Positions 15,871 to 24,372 of a stretch of 32,330 nt of DNA are shown here, piece by piece. This DNA is from an uncultured Campylobacter sp. (GTDB taxonomy: Bacteria; Campylobacterota; Campylobacteria; Campylobacterales; Campylobacteraceae): positions 1 through 32,330 of the forward strand of contig NZ_CALIMY010000095.1 in assembly GCF_938045205.1 (NCBI RefSeq), read 5' to 3'. The translations under genes and the position numbers were made by a program. The notes under the pieces are model-generated. The model was not told the DNA's origin and ran no database searches. It saw only the letters and a program-made list of their open reading frames with translations. Positions within the stretch are counted from its first letter, which is position 1; each line of letters opens with the position of its first letter.

Positions 15871-17927
15871 GCGATATTTTAGAAGGTCTTAATCCCGCTC
15901 AGCGCGAGGCTGCGAGCCACGTTGACGGAGCGATGTTAATCTTAGCGGGTGCGGGCAGCGGCAAAACTAAAACGATCACCGCGCGCCTTGCCTATCTGCT
16001 CGCAAATGGCGTGCCTGCGGAAAATACTCTCACGCTTACGTTTACGAACAAAGCCGCCGCCGAGATGCGCTCGCGAGCGCTTAATCTGATAAGCGGGCTA
16101 AATTTAAGCAGCGTGCCGCTTTTGTGCACCTTTCATAAATTTGGACTTCTGTTTTTGAAATTTCATATTAGCGAGCTTGGGCGTAGCGCAAACTTCCAAG
16201 TAATCGATACCGACGATAAGAAAAAGATCATCAAGGGCTTTGAGATAAATTTACCCACATCGCTATTAGCGGCTAAAATTTCAACCTACAAAAATTCTCT
16301 GATCGGCCCCAAAGATATCGACGAGCTTCTAAAGGGCGAAGATGACGAGCTAAGCAGGATGTATAGCGGATTTTACGCGCATTGCGCTAGAGCATATAAA
16401 CGCTACGAGGCGTATTTGGCGGCGAATAGTCTGGTGGATTTCGATGATCTGCTGATCTTGCCTTATAAAATTTTAAGCGCCAATGAGCGGCTATGCGATG
16501 AAATTTCGCGCCGTTACGCTTACATCACGGTCGATGAGTATCAGGACACCAACGACATTCAATTCAAACTGCTGCAAAAGCTCTGCACCGCGCACGAAAA
16601 CCTCGTAGTAGTGGGCGATGACGATCAGAGTATCTACGGCTGGCGCGGCGCGCGGATAGAAAATATTCTAAATTTTAAAGATCAGTTCTCAAACGTAAAA
16701 TTTATCAAACTCGAGCAAAATTACCGCTCCACGGATGAAATTTTAAATGCCGCAAACGAGCTTATCTCGCACAACAAAAACCGCCTCGGCAAGAGCCTTA
16801 CTAGCATGAACGGCGGCGGCGAAAAGATCGAAATTTTGCGTTCAGACGAGGAGAGTATCGAGGCGGCAAAGATCGCAGAAGCTATCAAAAAGCTGCTTTC
16901 AAGTGGCGTAGCGCCCTCTCAAATCGCCGTGCTTTACCGCGTAAACGCTCTTTCGCGCGCGCTGGAGGAGGGGCTAAATCGAGCCAAAATCCCGTACAAA
17001 ATGGTAGGCGGCGTGAAATTTTACGAGCGCGCCGAGATTAAGGATACGATCGCCTATCTGCGCTTAGTAAACGACGAGCACGACGACTTTTCGATGAGGC
17101 GGATCATAAACGTGCCCAAGCGCGGCATCGGCAAGGTCTCGATGGCAAAGCTCGAGGAGCTTTCGCGCCTGCGACTTATCAGTCTATTTGACGCTTTTAG
17201 CGAGCCGGACGCGGGGCTTAGCGCCAAGGCGGCGCAGGCTCTAGCGGAGCTTAAAAACGGCATCGCTTCTATCTCCGCGCTAGCCGATACGATCAAAAAA
17301 ATAGACGCGCTGGAGCCCGCTTTCGGGCTAAAGGCCTACTATGCCTCGCTTCCGGACGGCGCCGATCGCGTAGCAAATATCGACGAGTTTTTGGCGATGC
17401 TGAAGGACGAAGCTAGCAATAAGCCCGATTTTGATCTGGCGGAATTTTTAAACGAGCTGAGTCTTCTTAGTGATCAAGACGCTATCATGGGCGATACGAT
17501 AAATATAATGAGCGTGCACGCGAGCAAGGGGCTTGAATTTTCGCACCTTTTCGTAATCGGACTGGAGGAGGGCTTTTTCCCGCTTTTGGGCGACAGCAAT
17601 GACATCGAGGAGGAGCGTAGGCTCGCATACGTAGCGATTACGCGCGCCAAACGCACTCTCACGCTTAGCTTTGCGGCTAGCCGCTTTTATCGCGGCAAGC
17701 GCGAGAGGCTGGATGTTAGCAGATTTATAGCCGAGGCGGGTTTGGTAGCTAAAGAGCCGCCGCGCGAGCAAAGCAGCAGCTTTAGTAAGGGCGAGCTGAT
17801 CAAACACAAACTCTTCGGGATCGGACAGATCACGGCGGTAAACGGCGATCGGCTCACTATAAATTTCGGCGGAATTTCGCGCGTGATAATGTCGAATTTC
17901 GTAGAAAAGATCGGCTCTTATGAATAG
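15867..17927 (+). CDS. UvrD/Rep/PcrA-family ATP-dependent DNA helicase
   Basis: Superfamily 1A 3'-5' DNA helicase for repair or replication restart. Motifs in order: Q motif NPAQREA; Walker A AGAGSGKT (27-34); TFTNKAAAEMRSR; motif II DEYQD (223-227); motif III VGDDDQSIYGWRGA; motif IV LEQNYRST; motif V MSVHASKGLEF; motif VI LAYVAITRAKRTL. The end (LIKHKLFGIGQITAVNGD) is the small Tudor-like domain found in PcrA/UvrD. All catalytic motifs are intact and 686 aa is normal. C. jejuni has two such genes (Cj0777 and Cj1101 from memory); the neighbourhood says this is the Cj1101 counterpart, so I leave the symbol blank. Overlaps the SspB-like gene by 4 nt (ATGA) and truB by 8 nt. Confidence 0.93.
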   Translation: MSDILEGLNPAQREAASHVDGAMLILAGAGSGKTKTITARLAYLLANGVPAENTLTLTFTNKAAAEMRSRALNLISGLNLSSVPLLCTFHKFGLLFLKFHISELGRSANFQVIDTDDKKKIIKGFEINLPTSLLAAKISTYKNSLIGPKDIDELLKGEDDELSRMYSGFYAHCARAYKRYEAYLAANSLVDFDDLLILPYKILSANERLCDEISRRYAYITVDEYQDTNDIQFKLLQKLCTAHENLVVVGDDDQSIYGWRGARIENILNFKDQFSNVKFIKLEQNYRSTDEILNAANELISHNKNRLGKSLTSMNGGGEKIEILRSDEESIEAAKIAEAIKKLLSSGVAPSQIAVLYRVNALSRALEEGLNRAKIPYKMVGGVKFYERAEIKDTIAYLRLVNDEHDDFSMRRIINVPKRGIGKVSMAKLEELSRLRLISLFDAFSEPDAGLSAKAAQALAELKNGIASISALADTIKKIDALEPAFGLKAYYASLPDGADRVANIDEFLAMLKDEASNKPDFDLAEFLNELSLLSDQDAIMGDTINIMSVHASKGLEFSHLFVIGLEEGFFPLLGDSNDIEEERRLAYVAITRAKRTLTLSFAASRFYRGKRERLDVSRFIAEAGLVAKEPPREQSSSFSKGELIKHKLFGIGQITAVNGDRLTINFGGISRVIMSNFVEKIGSYE

Positions 17928-18768
17928 ATTGTTTTTGGCGGACAAGCCCGCGGGTATCGGCAGCAATAAATTTTTAAGCGCTCTAAAGCGCAAATACGGC
18001 GTGAAAAAGGCGGGCTTTAGCGGCACGCTCGATCCTTTCGCAAGCGGCGCGCTGATCGTGGCATTCGGGCAATACGCGCGCTTTTTTAGATTTTTAAAAA
18101 AGGAGCCAAAAGTTTACACTGCGACGCTGTGGTTGGGCGCGCAAAGCCCAAGCGGCGATAATGAAAACATAGGGCGCGTGGAGCAAATTCCGCCGCTTTC
18201 GCGCGAGGTTTTAGATGCCGCGATGGCGCAAATGCGCGGCGAGATAAAATTTATCCCACCCGCTTTCAGCGCCAAGAAAATTGACGGCGTGCGCGCATAC
18301 AAGCTCGCTCGCGCGGGCGAAGAGGTGAGTTTAAAAGAGAGCTCGATGCGGGTTTTTGATGCCGAAATTTTAAGCTACGCTCACCCCTTCTTGAGCTTTC
18401 GCGTCGCACTCAGCGAGGGCGGCTACGTGCGCTCTTTTGCGCAAATTTTGACAGACAAGCTAGGCGTTTGCGGTACACTTAGCGCGCTTAGGCGGGAGAG
18501 CGAGGGGACTTTTGACCTGCAAGATCCGCGCTTTGCGGATGAGGCGGCGCTAAATCCGCTCGAGTTTTTAGATCTTAAGCCAAACTTTTACGACGGCGAT
18601 GCGCGCGACGTGATCTTGGGCAAAAAGCTTGCCGCAAAGGATCTGGCGAGCCGCGCGGACGGCCGCTATCTGCTTATCTGCGGCGATTTTTACTCGATCA
18701 TCGAGATAAGCTCGGGCGAGGTGCGCTATCTTTGGAACGACGTTCCGATCGCAGGCGGCGCGTTTTAA
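17920..18768 (+). CDS. truB: tRNA pseudouridine(55) synthase TruB
   Basis: Converts U55 of tRNA to pseudouridine. The start FLADKPAGIGSNKFLSALKR and the catalytic motif GFSGTLDPFASG with Asp38 are standard, as are YTATLWLGAQSPSGD and the FIPPAFSAKKIDGVRAY segment. The 282-aa length with a short C-terminal domain fits Campylobacter TruB. Its ATG lies within the end of the helicase gene (8-nt overlap), indicating coupled translation. In C. jejuni the next gene is csrA; here a long repeat-filled gap follows. Confidence 0.94.
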   Translation: MNRLFLADKPAGIGSNKFLSALKRKYGVKKAGFSGTLDPFASGALIVAFGQYARFFRFLKKEPKVYTATLWLGAQSPSGDNENIGRVEQIPPLSREVLDAAMAQMRGEIKFIPPAFSAKKIDGVRAYKLARAGEEVSLKESSMRVFDAEILSYAHPFLSFRVALSEGGYVRSFAQILTDKLGVCGTLSALRRESEGTFDLQDPRFADEAALNPLEFLDLKPNFYDGDARDVILGKKLAAKDLASRADGRYLLICGDFYSIIEISSGEVRYLWNDVPIAGGAF

Positions 18769-19592
18769 TCAGCGGCTCTAGCCTGCTGCTAAATTTTAAT
18801 CGGACGGCCCTGGCTTGAAATTTTGAAGCGATCATAAATACGGCGCGTTTTAAATTTACTCGCATAGGACGCTGCTATGTGCGGCTAAATTTTATCGTGC
18901 GGAGCAGTGGGCGATCACACTTTTTCGTTGTGCACAGATCGTAAAATCGGCATCGGGCGGCGTAAATTTAAACGTGCGACTAGGCAGGCGACGCTCGCTT
19001 GTGAAAAGGAATAAATCCGCGGGGGTTAAATTTAAACGCGGCGGATCCGGCGGAACGGCGTTTTGATTTGCTTTTTGGTGCGCGATTACAACGCGCCGTG
19101 AGTTAAAATTTCGCGATTTATAAAACGCGCAGGTTGGGGCTTATTGCGGCGCAGCAAGCAGTTTTTGTCGAATGAAATTTCGGCTTGCGGTAATGCGTAG
19201 TCTGCGCCGATGGGTTTGATTTTGCAGCGGGCGGCATACCGCTAAACTAAATTTATGACCTAGTGCGGCGTGCAGCGGTGCGGCTAGAATTTTGCCGGCT
19301 TGGAATTTTAATCGCTAAGACAGATTTGCGCCGCGGATTGAAATTCCGCCGCATGCGTTGCGGATTAAAATTTCGCGCTTTATAAGATTTATGTATCGGG
19401 CGCCGCGATCGCGGGTTAAATTCCGCGGCGCGCACTTCACGGCACGCGGTTTTGAAATTTTAATCGCACTGGACGGGGCGCGTCGCAGGCTGAAATTTAA
19501 CTCGCGCACGGATCGGAATTTTAATCGCGCTAGATGGGCTTGCTGCAGGCTAAATTTAACGCAAGCGCACCAAAGCGCAGAAGGAGTAAAAT
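18769..19592. repeat. 824-bp repeat-filled gap between truB and ispE
   Basis: I find no gene on either strand and no csrA-like start (MLIL[ST]RK) here, although csrA is expected at this spot in Campylobacter. The DNA alternates A/T palindromes with GC-rich tracts. A degenerate unit starts (G)GAATTTTAATCGC at 19302, 19454 and 19515; the last two run on in parallel through TCGCAGGCTGAAATTTAA and TGCAGGCTAAATTTAA, giving units of about 61 bp. Short open frames in the region are GC-driven and lack ribosome-binding sites. The promoter for ispE must lie near the right end. Confidence 0.7.
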
Positions 19593-20336
19593 TTGAAGGC
19601 TTATGCAAAGATCAATGTTTTTTTAAAAGTCGTCGGCACGCGCGGCGGTTACCACGAGATCGCCTCGCGCTTCGTGCTGCGCAGGGAGCTGTTTGATGAG
19701 ATAAGCTTCGAGCGCGCGAGCGGCTTTGCGCTTGAATGTGGCGCCGCGCAGATCGCGGATAACATAATTTTAAAAGCCAAGGCGGCGCTTGAGCAGGCGG
19801 GCTTTGCGCGCGAGCTTGCGGAATTTTTCAGCTCGCACAAGATCGTGCTTAAAAAGCATATTCCGATCGGCGCGGGTCTTGGGGGCGGCAGTAGCGATGC
19901 GGCCGCGTTTTTACGGCTTGCGAACGAGGAATTAAGCTTAAAAATTCCGCGCGAGCGGCTTACCAAAATCGCGCAAAATATCGGCGCGGACGTCGCGTTT
20001 TTTGTTAGCGGGCTTGAGGCCGCAAACGTGCGCGGTATCGGCGAGATCATCGAGCCTTTCGAGGACCGCCTGCCCGCGATCGAAATTTTAACGCCAGCGA
20101 TCTTTTGCTCTACCGGCGCGGTTTATAATGAGTTTCGCGCAAGCTTTATGCAAAATATAGACGCCGCGCAGGCTCAAGAGATGTTGCGTTTAAGTAGCGA
20201 GCAGCTGCTGACGCGATACGGTAATTTCGAGTTGAACGATCTTTTCGCGCCGTGCATAAAGCTATATCCGCAGATGAGCAAGTATCGCGATATGTTTCTA
20301 AGCGGCAGCGGCAGCAGCGTGTTTTTCTTAAAATAA
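19593..20336 (+). CDS. ispE: 4-diphosphocytidyl-2-C-methyl-D-erythritol kinase
   Basis: Phosphorylates CDP-methylerythritol in the non-mevalonate isoprenoid pathway. GHMP-kinase fold: KAYAKINVFLKVVG at the start, the ATP loop PIGAGLGGGSSDAA (91-104) and NIGADVAFFVSG with the catalytic Asp. The C-terminal FLSGSGSSVFFL is the third GHMP motif. The start codon is TTG at 19593, chosen because AAGGAG (19581-19586) sits at ideal distance and the family begins MKxYAKIN exactly here; no ATG would preserve that N-terminus. The 247-aa length is typical of Campylobacterota. It would normally be preceded by csrA. Confidence 0.93.
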   Translation: MKAYAKINVFLKVVGTRGGYHEIASRFVLRRELFDEISFERASGFALECGAAQIADNIILKAKAALEQAGFARELAEFFSSHKIVLKKHIPIGAGLGGGSSDAAAFLRLANEELSLKIPRERLTKIAQNIGADVAFFVSGLEAANVRGIGEIIEPFEDRLPAIEILTPAIFCSTGAVYNEFRASFMQNIDAAQAQEMLRLSSEQLLTRYGNFELNDLFAPCIKLYPQMSKYRDMFLSGSGSSVFFLK

Positions 20337-20461
20337 GAATTCCAAGGCGCGCGGTTAAAATTTAAAAGCCAAATTTAAAGATAAAATTTAAAATTCGCTC
20401 GCCCGCTTTTAAATTTAAGCAAAAACGGGCTAAGCTTAGGACTAAATTTAGAAGGAAAAAG
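20337..20461 (+). promoter_or_regulatory. Structured leader before smpB
   Basis: This 125-bp spacer is dominated by AAATTT palindromes. Near 20400-20432, GCCCG...CGGGC encloses GCTTTTAAATTTAAGC, giving a nested hairpin that could attenuate or end ispE transcription before smpB. GAAGGAAAAAG then provides the smpB ribosome-binding site. Confidence 0.35.
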
Positions 20462-20926
20462 ATGAAAGAACTGAGTAAAAATCGCAAGGCATTTCACGAT
20501 TTTACGATACTTGAAAGCTTTGAAGCGGGCATCGTGCTAAAGGGCAGCGAGGTCAAAGCTCTGCGCGCGGGCAGGGGCAATCTCAAAGATAGCTTTTGTC
20601 GCGTGATCCGCGGCGAGCTATTTTTGCTAAATGCCCATATCAGCTATCTTGAAAGCACCAACGCGCACTTTCGTCCCGACGAAGGGGCGGCGCGAAAGCT
20701 TTTGATGCACCGAAAACAGATCGATAAGCTTCTGGGCGCGGTTAGCAAAGAGGGTCTTACCATCGTGGTTTTATCGCTGTATCTCAATGATAAAAACCGC
20801 GTAAAGGCGCGTATCGCTTTAGCAAAAGGCAAAAATCTGCATGACAAGCGCGAATCGCTAAAGCGCAAGGAAGCCGACCGCGAAGCGCAAAGCGCGATGA
20901 AGCGATACGACAAGCATTCATTTTAA
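20462..20926 (+). CDS. smpB: SsrA-binding protein SmpB
   Basis: Binds tmRNA and brings it to stalled ribosomes for trans-translation. The N-terminus KNRKAFHDFTILESFEAGIVL and the segment LKGSEVKALRAGRGNLKDSF are diagnostic, followed by RKLLMHRKQIDKL and the basic tail that folds in the ribosome's mRNA channel (KRKEADREAQSAMKRYDK). The 154-aa length is normal. It is single, with its own leader; the order ispE-smpB-thioredoxin-clpS-clpA-aat matches C. jejuni. The tmRNA gene (ssrA) is not in this window. Confidence 0.96.
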   Translation: MKELSKNRKAFHDFTILESFEAGIVLKGSEVKALRAGRGNLKDSFCRVIRGELFLLNAHISYLESTNAHFRPDEGAARKLLMHRKQIDKLLGAVSKEGLTIVVLSLYLNDKNRVKARIALAKGKNLHDKRESLKRKEADREAQSAMKRYDKHSF

Positions 20927-20950
20927 ATTCACAAAACTTTGGTTAAAATG

Positions 20951-20970
20951 CGGGCTTAAATTTAAACCCG
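20951..20970 (+). promoter_or_regulatory. 20-bp near-perfect palindrome in leader of the thioredoxin lipoprotein gene
   Basis: CGGGCTTAAATTTAAACCCG reads the same on both strands apart from one C/A mismatch pair. It lies between a TAAAAT -10-like box (20944-20949) and the GAAGGAA ribosome-binding site of the gene at 20982, so it covers the expected transcription start and leader. It could be an operator or a leader hairpin, or just another member of the A/T palindrome family that happens to be capped by GC. Confidence 0.35.
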
Positions 20971-20981
20971 AAGGAAATGCA

Positions 20982-21680
20982 ATGAAGAAATTTTTACTAT
21001 CATGTTTGGCGATTTTTGTTTTAAGTGGCTGTGGAGATGATTCGCAGAAAAAGACGGGCTCTGCTGGCGAGAATCCTGCCGCGAGCGAGAATCAGATGGC
21101 AAAAAATTCTGCTCAAGATAAAAATGGCGAGCGTATTGGCGGAGAAAGTGGCGAGGAGGTAGCTTTTACGCCGTTTAAAACGGGCGAGCGCCTTACGCTT
21201 AAAAGCGTCGTAGGCGGCGAGGTAACGATTGAGCGGACAGAAAAGGGCTTTAAGCTTGCGGACAGCGATAAAATTTTAATGTTTGATATTTTCGGTACTT
21301 ACTGTCAGCCATGCCGCATCGAAGCGCCGCATCTGATGGACTTTCAGTTAAAAAATTCCGCGGATTTTCTAATGGTCGGCTTGATTTATTTTGAGGACAT
21401 TACGGACGCGCAGGTGATCGAAAATTTTACGAAAAAGTTTAATGCGTATTATTTCATCTCCAATTCAAAACAAAATGAGCGTATAGTAGGTCAAATTTTA
21501 AGCGACATCGGTTATCGCCACGCGCTTTCGATCCCTTTTAAGGTAGTACTTAAAGATGGAAAATATCAAAGGCTTACCGACATTAACGAGGGTGATGAGC
21601 GGGGCAAGCCGTATTACTTAGGTATGGTCGATACCGATGTGATAAAAAGCGATATCGCCAGGATAAAAAATGGCAACTAA
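20982..21680 (+). CDS. Thioredoxin-fold lipoprotein (TlpA/ResA-like)
   Basis: Probably a membrane-anchored periplasmic thiol-disulfide protein. Residues 1-16 are a lipoprotein signal with lipobox LSGC (Cys17). A long polar, low-complexity spacer (18-60) precedes the fold. The active site FGTYCQPCRIEAP has Cys108 and Cys111 in the CxxC of the TlpA/ResA group; DFLMVGLIYFED and the RHALSIPFKVVLKDGKY segment (cis-Pro loop) follow. The counterpart in C. jejuni is Cj1106, annotated periplasmic thioredoxin. Likely role: reducing or oxidising periplasmic cysteines, perhaps in cytochrome c maturation. The stop overlaps the clpS start by 11 nt, so this periplasmic gene is coupled to cytoplasmic clpS; that looks like operon economy, not shared function. 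Confidence 0.85.
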   Translation: MKKFLLSCLAIFVLSGCGDDSQKKTGSAGENPAASENQMAKNSAQDKNGERIGGESGEEVAFTPFKTGERLTLKSVVGGEVTIERTEKGFKLADSDKILMFDIFGTYCQPCRIEAPHLMDFQLKNSADFLMVGLIYFEDITDAQVIENFTKKFNAYYFISNSKQNERIVGQILSDIGYRHALSIPFKVVLKDGKYQRLTDINEGDERGKPYYLGMVDTDVIKSDIARIKNGN

Positions 21681-21975
21681 AACCGGCGTGCAGATTCACA
21701 CTCGCGCCAAAACAAAATCTTTCGTGCCTCGTCCGTATAAAGTGATTTTACTCAACGACGACGTGACGACGATGGATTTCGTGGTTTATATTTTGATGGA
21801 GATTTTTGCCAAAAACTTTAACGACGCCGTAGATTTAATGATGAAAGTTCATAGGCAGGGTCGCGCGGTTTGCGGCGCGTATCCTAAAGAGATAGCCGAG
21901 TGCAAGCAACAAGCGGTTTTACAAGCGGCAAAGGCCGCAGGATTCCCTCTTAGATGTGAGATCGAAGAGGATTAA
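21670..21975 (+). CDS. clpS: ATP-dependent Clp protease adaptor ClpS
   Basis: Adaptor that captures proteins with bulky hydrophobic N-terminal residues (N-degrons) and delivers them to ClpA-ClpP. The core YKVILLNDDVTTMDFVVYIL, the MKVHRQGRAVCGAYPKEIAE segment and the final helix with KQQAVLQAAKAAGFPL are standard; the Asn-Asp pair and the His of VHRQG form the N-degron pocket. The 101-aa length is typical. It overlaps the upstream lipoprotein gene by 11 nt; clpA follows 15 bp later with AAAGGAAAGC before its ATG. Confidence 0.96.
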   Translation: MATKTGVQIHTRAKTKSFVPRPYKVILLNDDVTTMDFVVYILMEIFAKNFNDAVDLMMKVHRQGRAVCGAYPKEIAECKQQAVLQAAKAAGFPLRCEIEED

Positions 21976-21990
21976 ATTTAAAGGAAAGCA

Positions 21991-24372
21991 ATGATAGGAT
22001 TTTTTTTAAACAAACATTTTGAACAAGCAATCAGCGTCGCAAACGACGGCGAGGACGAATACATTACTACTTCGCACGTAGTTTATGCGATTTTTAAATA
22101 CAATAAGCCCTTTCACGGGCTCATCGCCAAAGAAATTCCGGATATTAACTACCTAAATATCTTGGATAATCTGGGCGGGCTTTTGGATATGATGCCTAAA
22201 TCAAGTGGCAAGGCTCCAGCGCAGACGATAGAATTTAAGCAGTTCTATACTGAATTAAATAACGCTAAAGAGCCTAAAAATGAGCTTGATTTTATGCTTA
22301 AAATTCTAAATGATAAGGAAAACGACTGCACTAAAATTTTAAATCACTACGGTATCAATGCCGCGATTTTTGAGCTCATTGTGCGAAAGTACAAATCCGC
22401 TTTCGATCACCGCGATGAGGTCGTTTCTCGCGACGAAGCCGCAGCGATTAAGCTAAACTCATACGATATCGATGATATCACGCATGCGATGAATTACGAC
22501 GAAAGCCGCAGGCAGTGGCAGAATACGGAATTTGAGCCTGCGTTTGAGGGCGAAAAGGACGCCATAAACGAGCGCGATATTAAAAAGGACTCGCCTAGCT
22601 CACTTTATACAGCGAATCTCAATAAAATTGCGCTTGAAGGTAAGATCGATCCACTCATCGGACGCGAAAAAGAGATCGAAAAGACGCTGCAAACCCTCTG
22701 TCGCCGCAAGAAAAATAATCCGATCTTAGTGGGCGAAGCAGGAGTTGGTAAAACAGCGATCATAGAGGGTATAGCGCTAAAAATCGTCCGTGGCGAAGTG
22801 CCAGAAAAGCTAAAAAATAAGGTGATTTACGCCCTTGATGCTGGCGCTCTGATCGCAGGCACTACGCTACGCGGGGAGTTTGAAGAGAGGCTAAAGGATC
22901 TCATAGACGAGTTTAGCGCCAATCAAAACGCGATTTTATTTATCGATGAAATTCACACGATCGTTGGCGCAGGCACGGGCAATCGCAACGAACTTGATAT
23001 GTCAAACATCCTAAAGCCTTCGCTTGCAAGCGGCGAGCTATCGGTCATCGGCGCTACTACATACGGGGAATACCGCTCGTTTTCGCAGGATAAAGCGCTT
23101 AGCCGCAGGTTTTGTAAGATCGATGTGAGCGAGCCTAGTATCGACGATAGCGTCGAAATTTTAAAAGGCGTAGCCAAAAAATATGAGGAATTTCACGGCG
23201 TAAAATTTAGCGACGAAATTTTGCGTGATAGCGTAACGCTTGCTAAAAAATATCAAAACGATAAATTCCTTCCCGATAGCGCCATTGATCTCATCGACGA
23301 GGTGGGTGCGAGCTTTGCGTTTAAGCCGCACGAAGCTCCGCTTGAAATCAGTAAGGACGATTTAGTAAATACGCTTTCGATTAGCGCGAATATCGCAAAT
23401 TTAAGCAGTAGCGTCGATAATAAACAGGTACTAAAAAATCTAGAAGCCAATATCAAGCGTGAAATTTTCGGTCAAGACGAAGCGGTTAGCAGTCTTTGTA
23501 AGGCACTTCTACGCTCTTACGCCGGGCTTGGAGGTGCAAGCTCTCCTATCGGGGTATTTTTGTTTGCAGGTAGCAGCGGCGTGGGCAAAAGTGAGCTAGC
23601 TAAGGTCTTAGCCGCGCAGCTTGGAGTGCATTTTGAGCGCTATGATATGAGCGAATATATGGAAGCTCACAGCGTCTCTAGGCTCATCGGCGCACCTCCC
23701 GGATACGTGGGCTTTGAAAACGGTGGAATTTTAACGAATAATATCAAAAAGCACCCTTATAGCGTCATTTTATTTGATGAGGTAGAAAAAGCTCATCCTA
23801 GCATGACGAATATTTTTTTAGGAATTTTCGATAACGCAAGTCTTACCGATAACAACGGCGTTACGACCGATTTTAAAAATACGATCATAATAATGACGTC
23901 GAATTTAGGCACGAAAGAGGCGCCGCAGGTTGGATTTACGAAGGACGAGAGCTATAAAGTAGATAGTGCCATAAAAAGCTTTTTTGCGCCAGAATTTCGC
24001 AACCGCATCGATAAAATCATAAATTTTAACCGCTTAAGCGGCGAAATTTTAGAAAAGATCGTGGATAAAACTATCGGTGAGCTGGAGTCGCAGCTAAAAA
24101 ACGTAAAAATTAGCCTAAACAAGGAAGCAAAAGATTTGATTATCTCGCGCGGCTATTCGGACGAGTTTGGAGCGCGAAATTTAAAGCGCGAGATCAGCTC
24201 TCAGATCAGCGATCATATAAGCGGCGAGCTGCTTTTTGGCGCGCTGCAAGAGGGCGGCTTGGTTAGCGTGAGCGTAAAAGATGGCGAGCTAAGCTTTAGC
24301 TTTGCTTCTACGCCTTTGCCGCAGATAGAAAAAAAGCAACCTGCACTAGCTCAAAGCAGTGTCGTTAAATAA
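21991..24372 (+). CDS. clpA: ATP-dependent Clp protease ATP-binding subunit ClpA
   Basis: Hexameric unfoldase that feeds substrates to ClpP. N-domain about 1-140 (the ClpS docking region), then AAA+ module 1 with Walker A GEAGVGKT (248-255) and AILFIDEIHTIVGAG, and AAA+ module 2 with Walker A GSSGVGKS (527-534), VILFDEVEKAHPS and sensor 2 SDEFGARNLKR. At 793 aa it is longer than the ~710-760 usual; extra residues appear in the linker between N-domain and first AAA+ module (about 140-205, rich in Asp/Glu/Arg) and in the C-terminal tail. There is no long middle domain, so it is ClpA and not ClpB. The stop overlaps the aat ATG (TAATG). Confidence 0.95.
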   Translation: MIGFFLNKHFEQAISVANDGEDEYITTSHVVYAIFKYNKPFHGLIAKEIPDINYLNILDNLGGLLDMMPKSSGKAPAQTIEFKQFYTELNNAKEPKNELDFMLKILNDKENDCTKILNHYGINAAIFELIVRKYKSAFDHRDEVVSRDEAAAIKLNSYDIDDITHAMNYDESRRQWQNTEFEPAFEGEKDAINERDIKKDSPSSLYTANLNKIALEGKIDPLIGREKEIEKTLQTLCRRKKNNPILVGEAGVGKTAIIEGIALKIVRGEVPEKLKNKVIYALDAGALIAGTTLRGEFEERLKDLIDEFSANQNAILFIDEIHTIVGAGTGNRNELDMSNILKPSLASGELSVIGATTYGEYRSFSQDKALSRRFCKIDVSEPSIDDSVEILKGVAKKYEEFHGVKFSDEILRDSVTLAKKYQNDKFLPDSAIDLIDEVGASFAFKPHEAPLEISKDDLVNTLSISANIANLSSSVDNKQVLKNLEANIKREIFGQDEAVSSLCKALLRSYAGLGGASSPIGVFLFAGSSGVGKSELAKVLAAQLGVHFERYDMSEYMEAHSVSRLIGAPPGYVGFENGGILTNNIKKHPYSVILFDEVEKAHPSMTNIFLGIFDNASLTDNNGVTTDFKNTIIIMTSNLGTKEAPQVGFTKDESYKVDSAIKSFFAPEFRNRIDKIINFNRLSGEILEKIVDKTIGELESQLKNVKISLNKEAKDLIISRGYSDEFGARNLKREISSQISDHISGELLFGALQEGGLVSVSVKDGELSFSFASTPLPQIEKKQPALAQSSVVK

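Noticed and set aside
17448..18026. Minus-strand open frame of 192 codons across the helicase-truB junction
   Set aside because: It is antisense to two clear genes with intact motifs, and its product resembles no family; GC-rich codons leave antisense frames open.
19253..19696. Several overlapping short frames in the truB-ispE gap as possible genes
   Set aside because: Their products are Arg/Ala-rich translations of the repeats, lack ribosome-binding sites, and none resembles CsrA.
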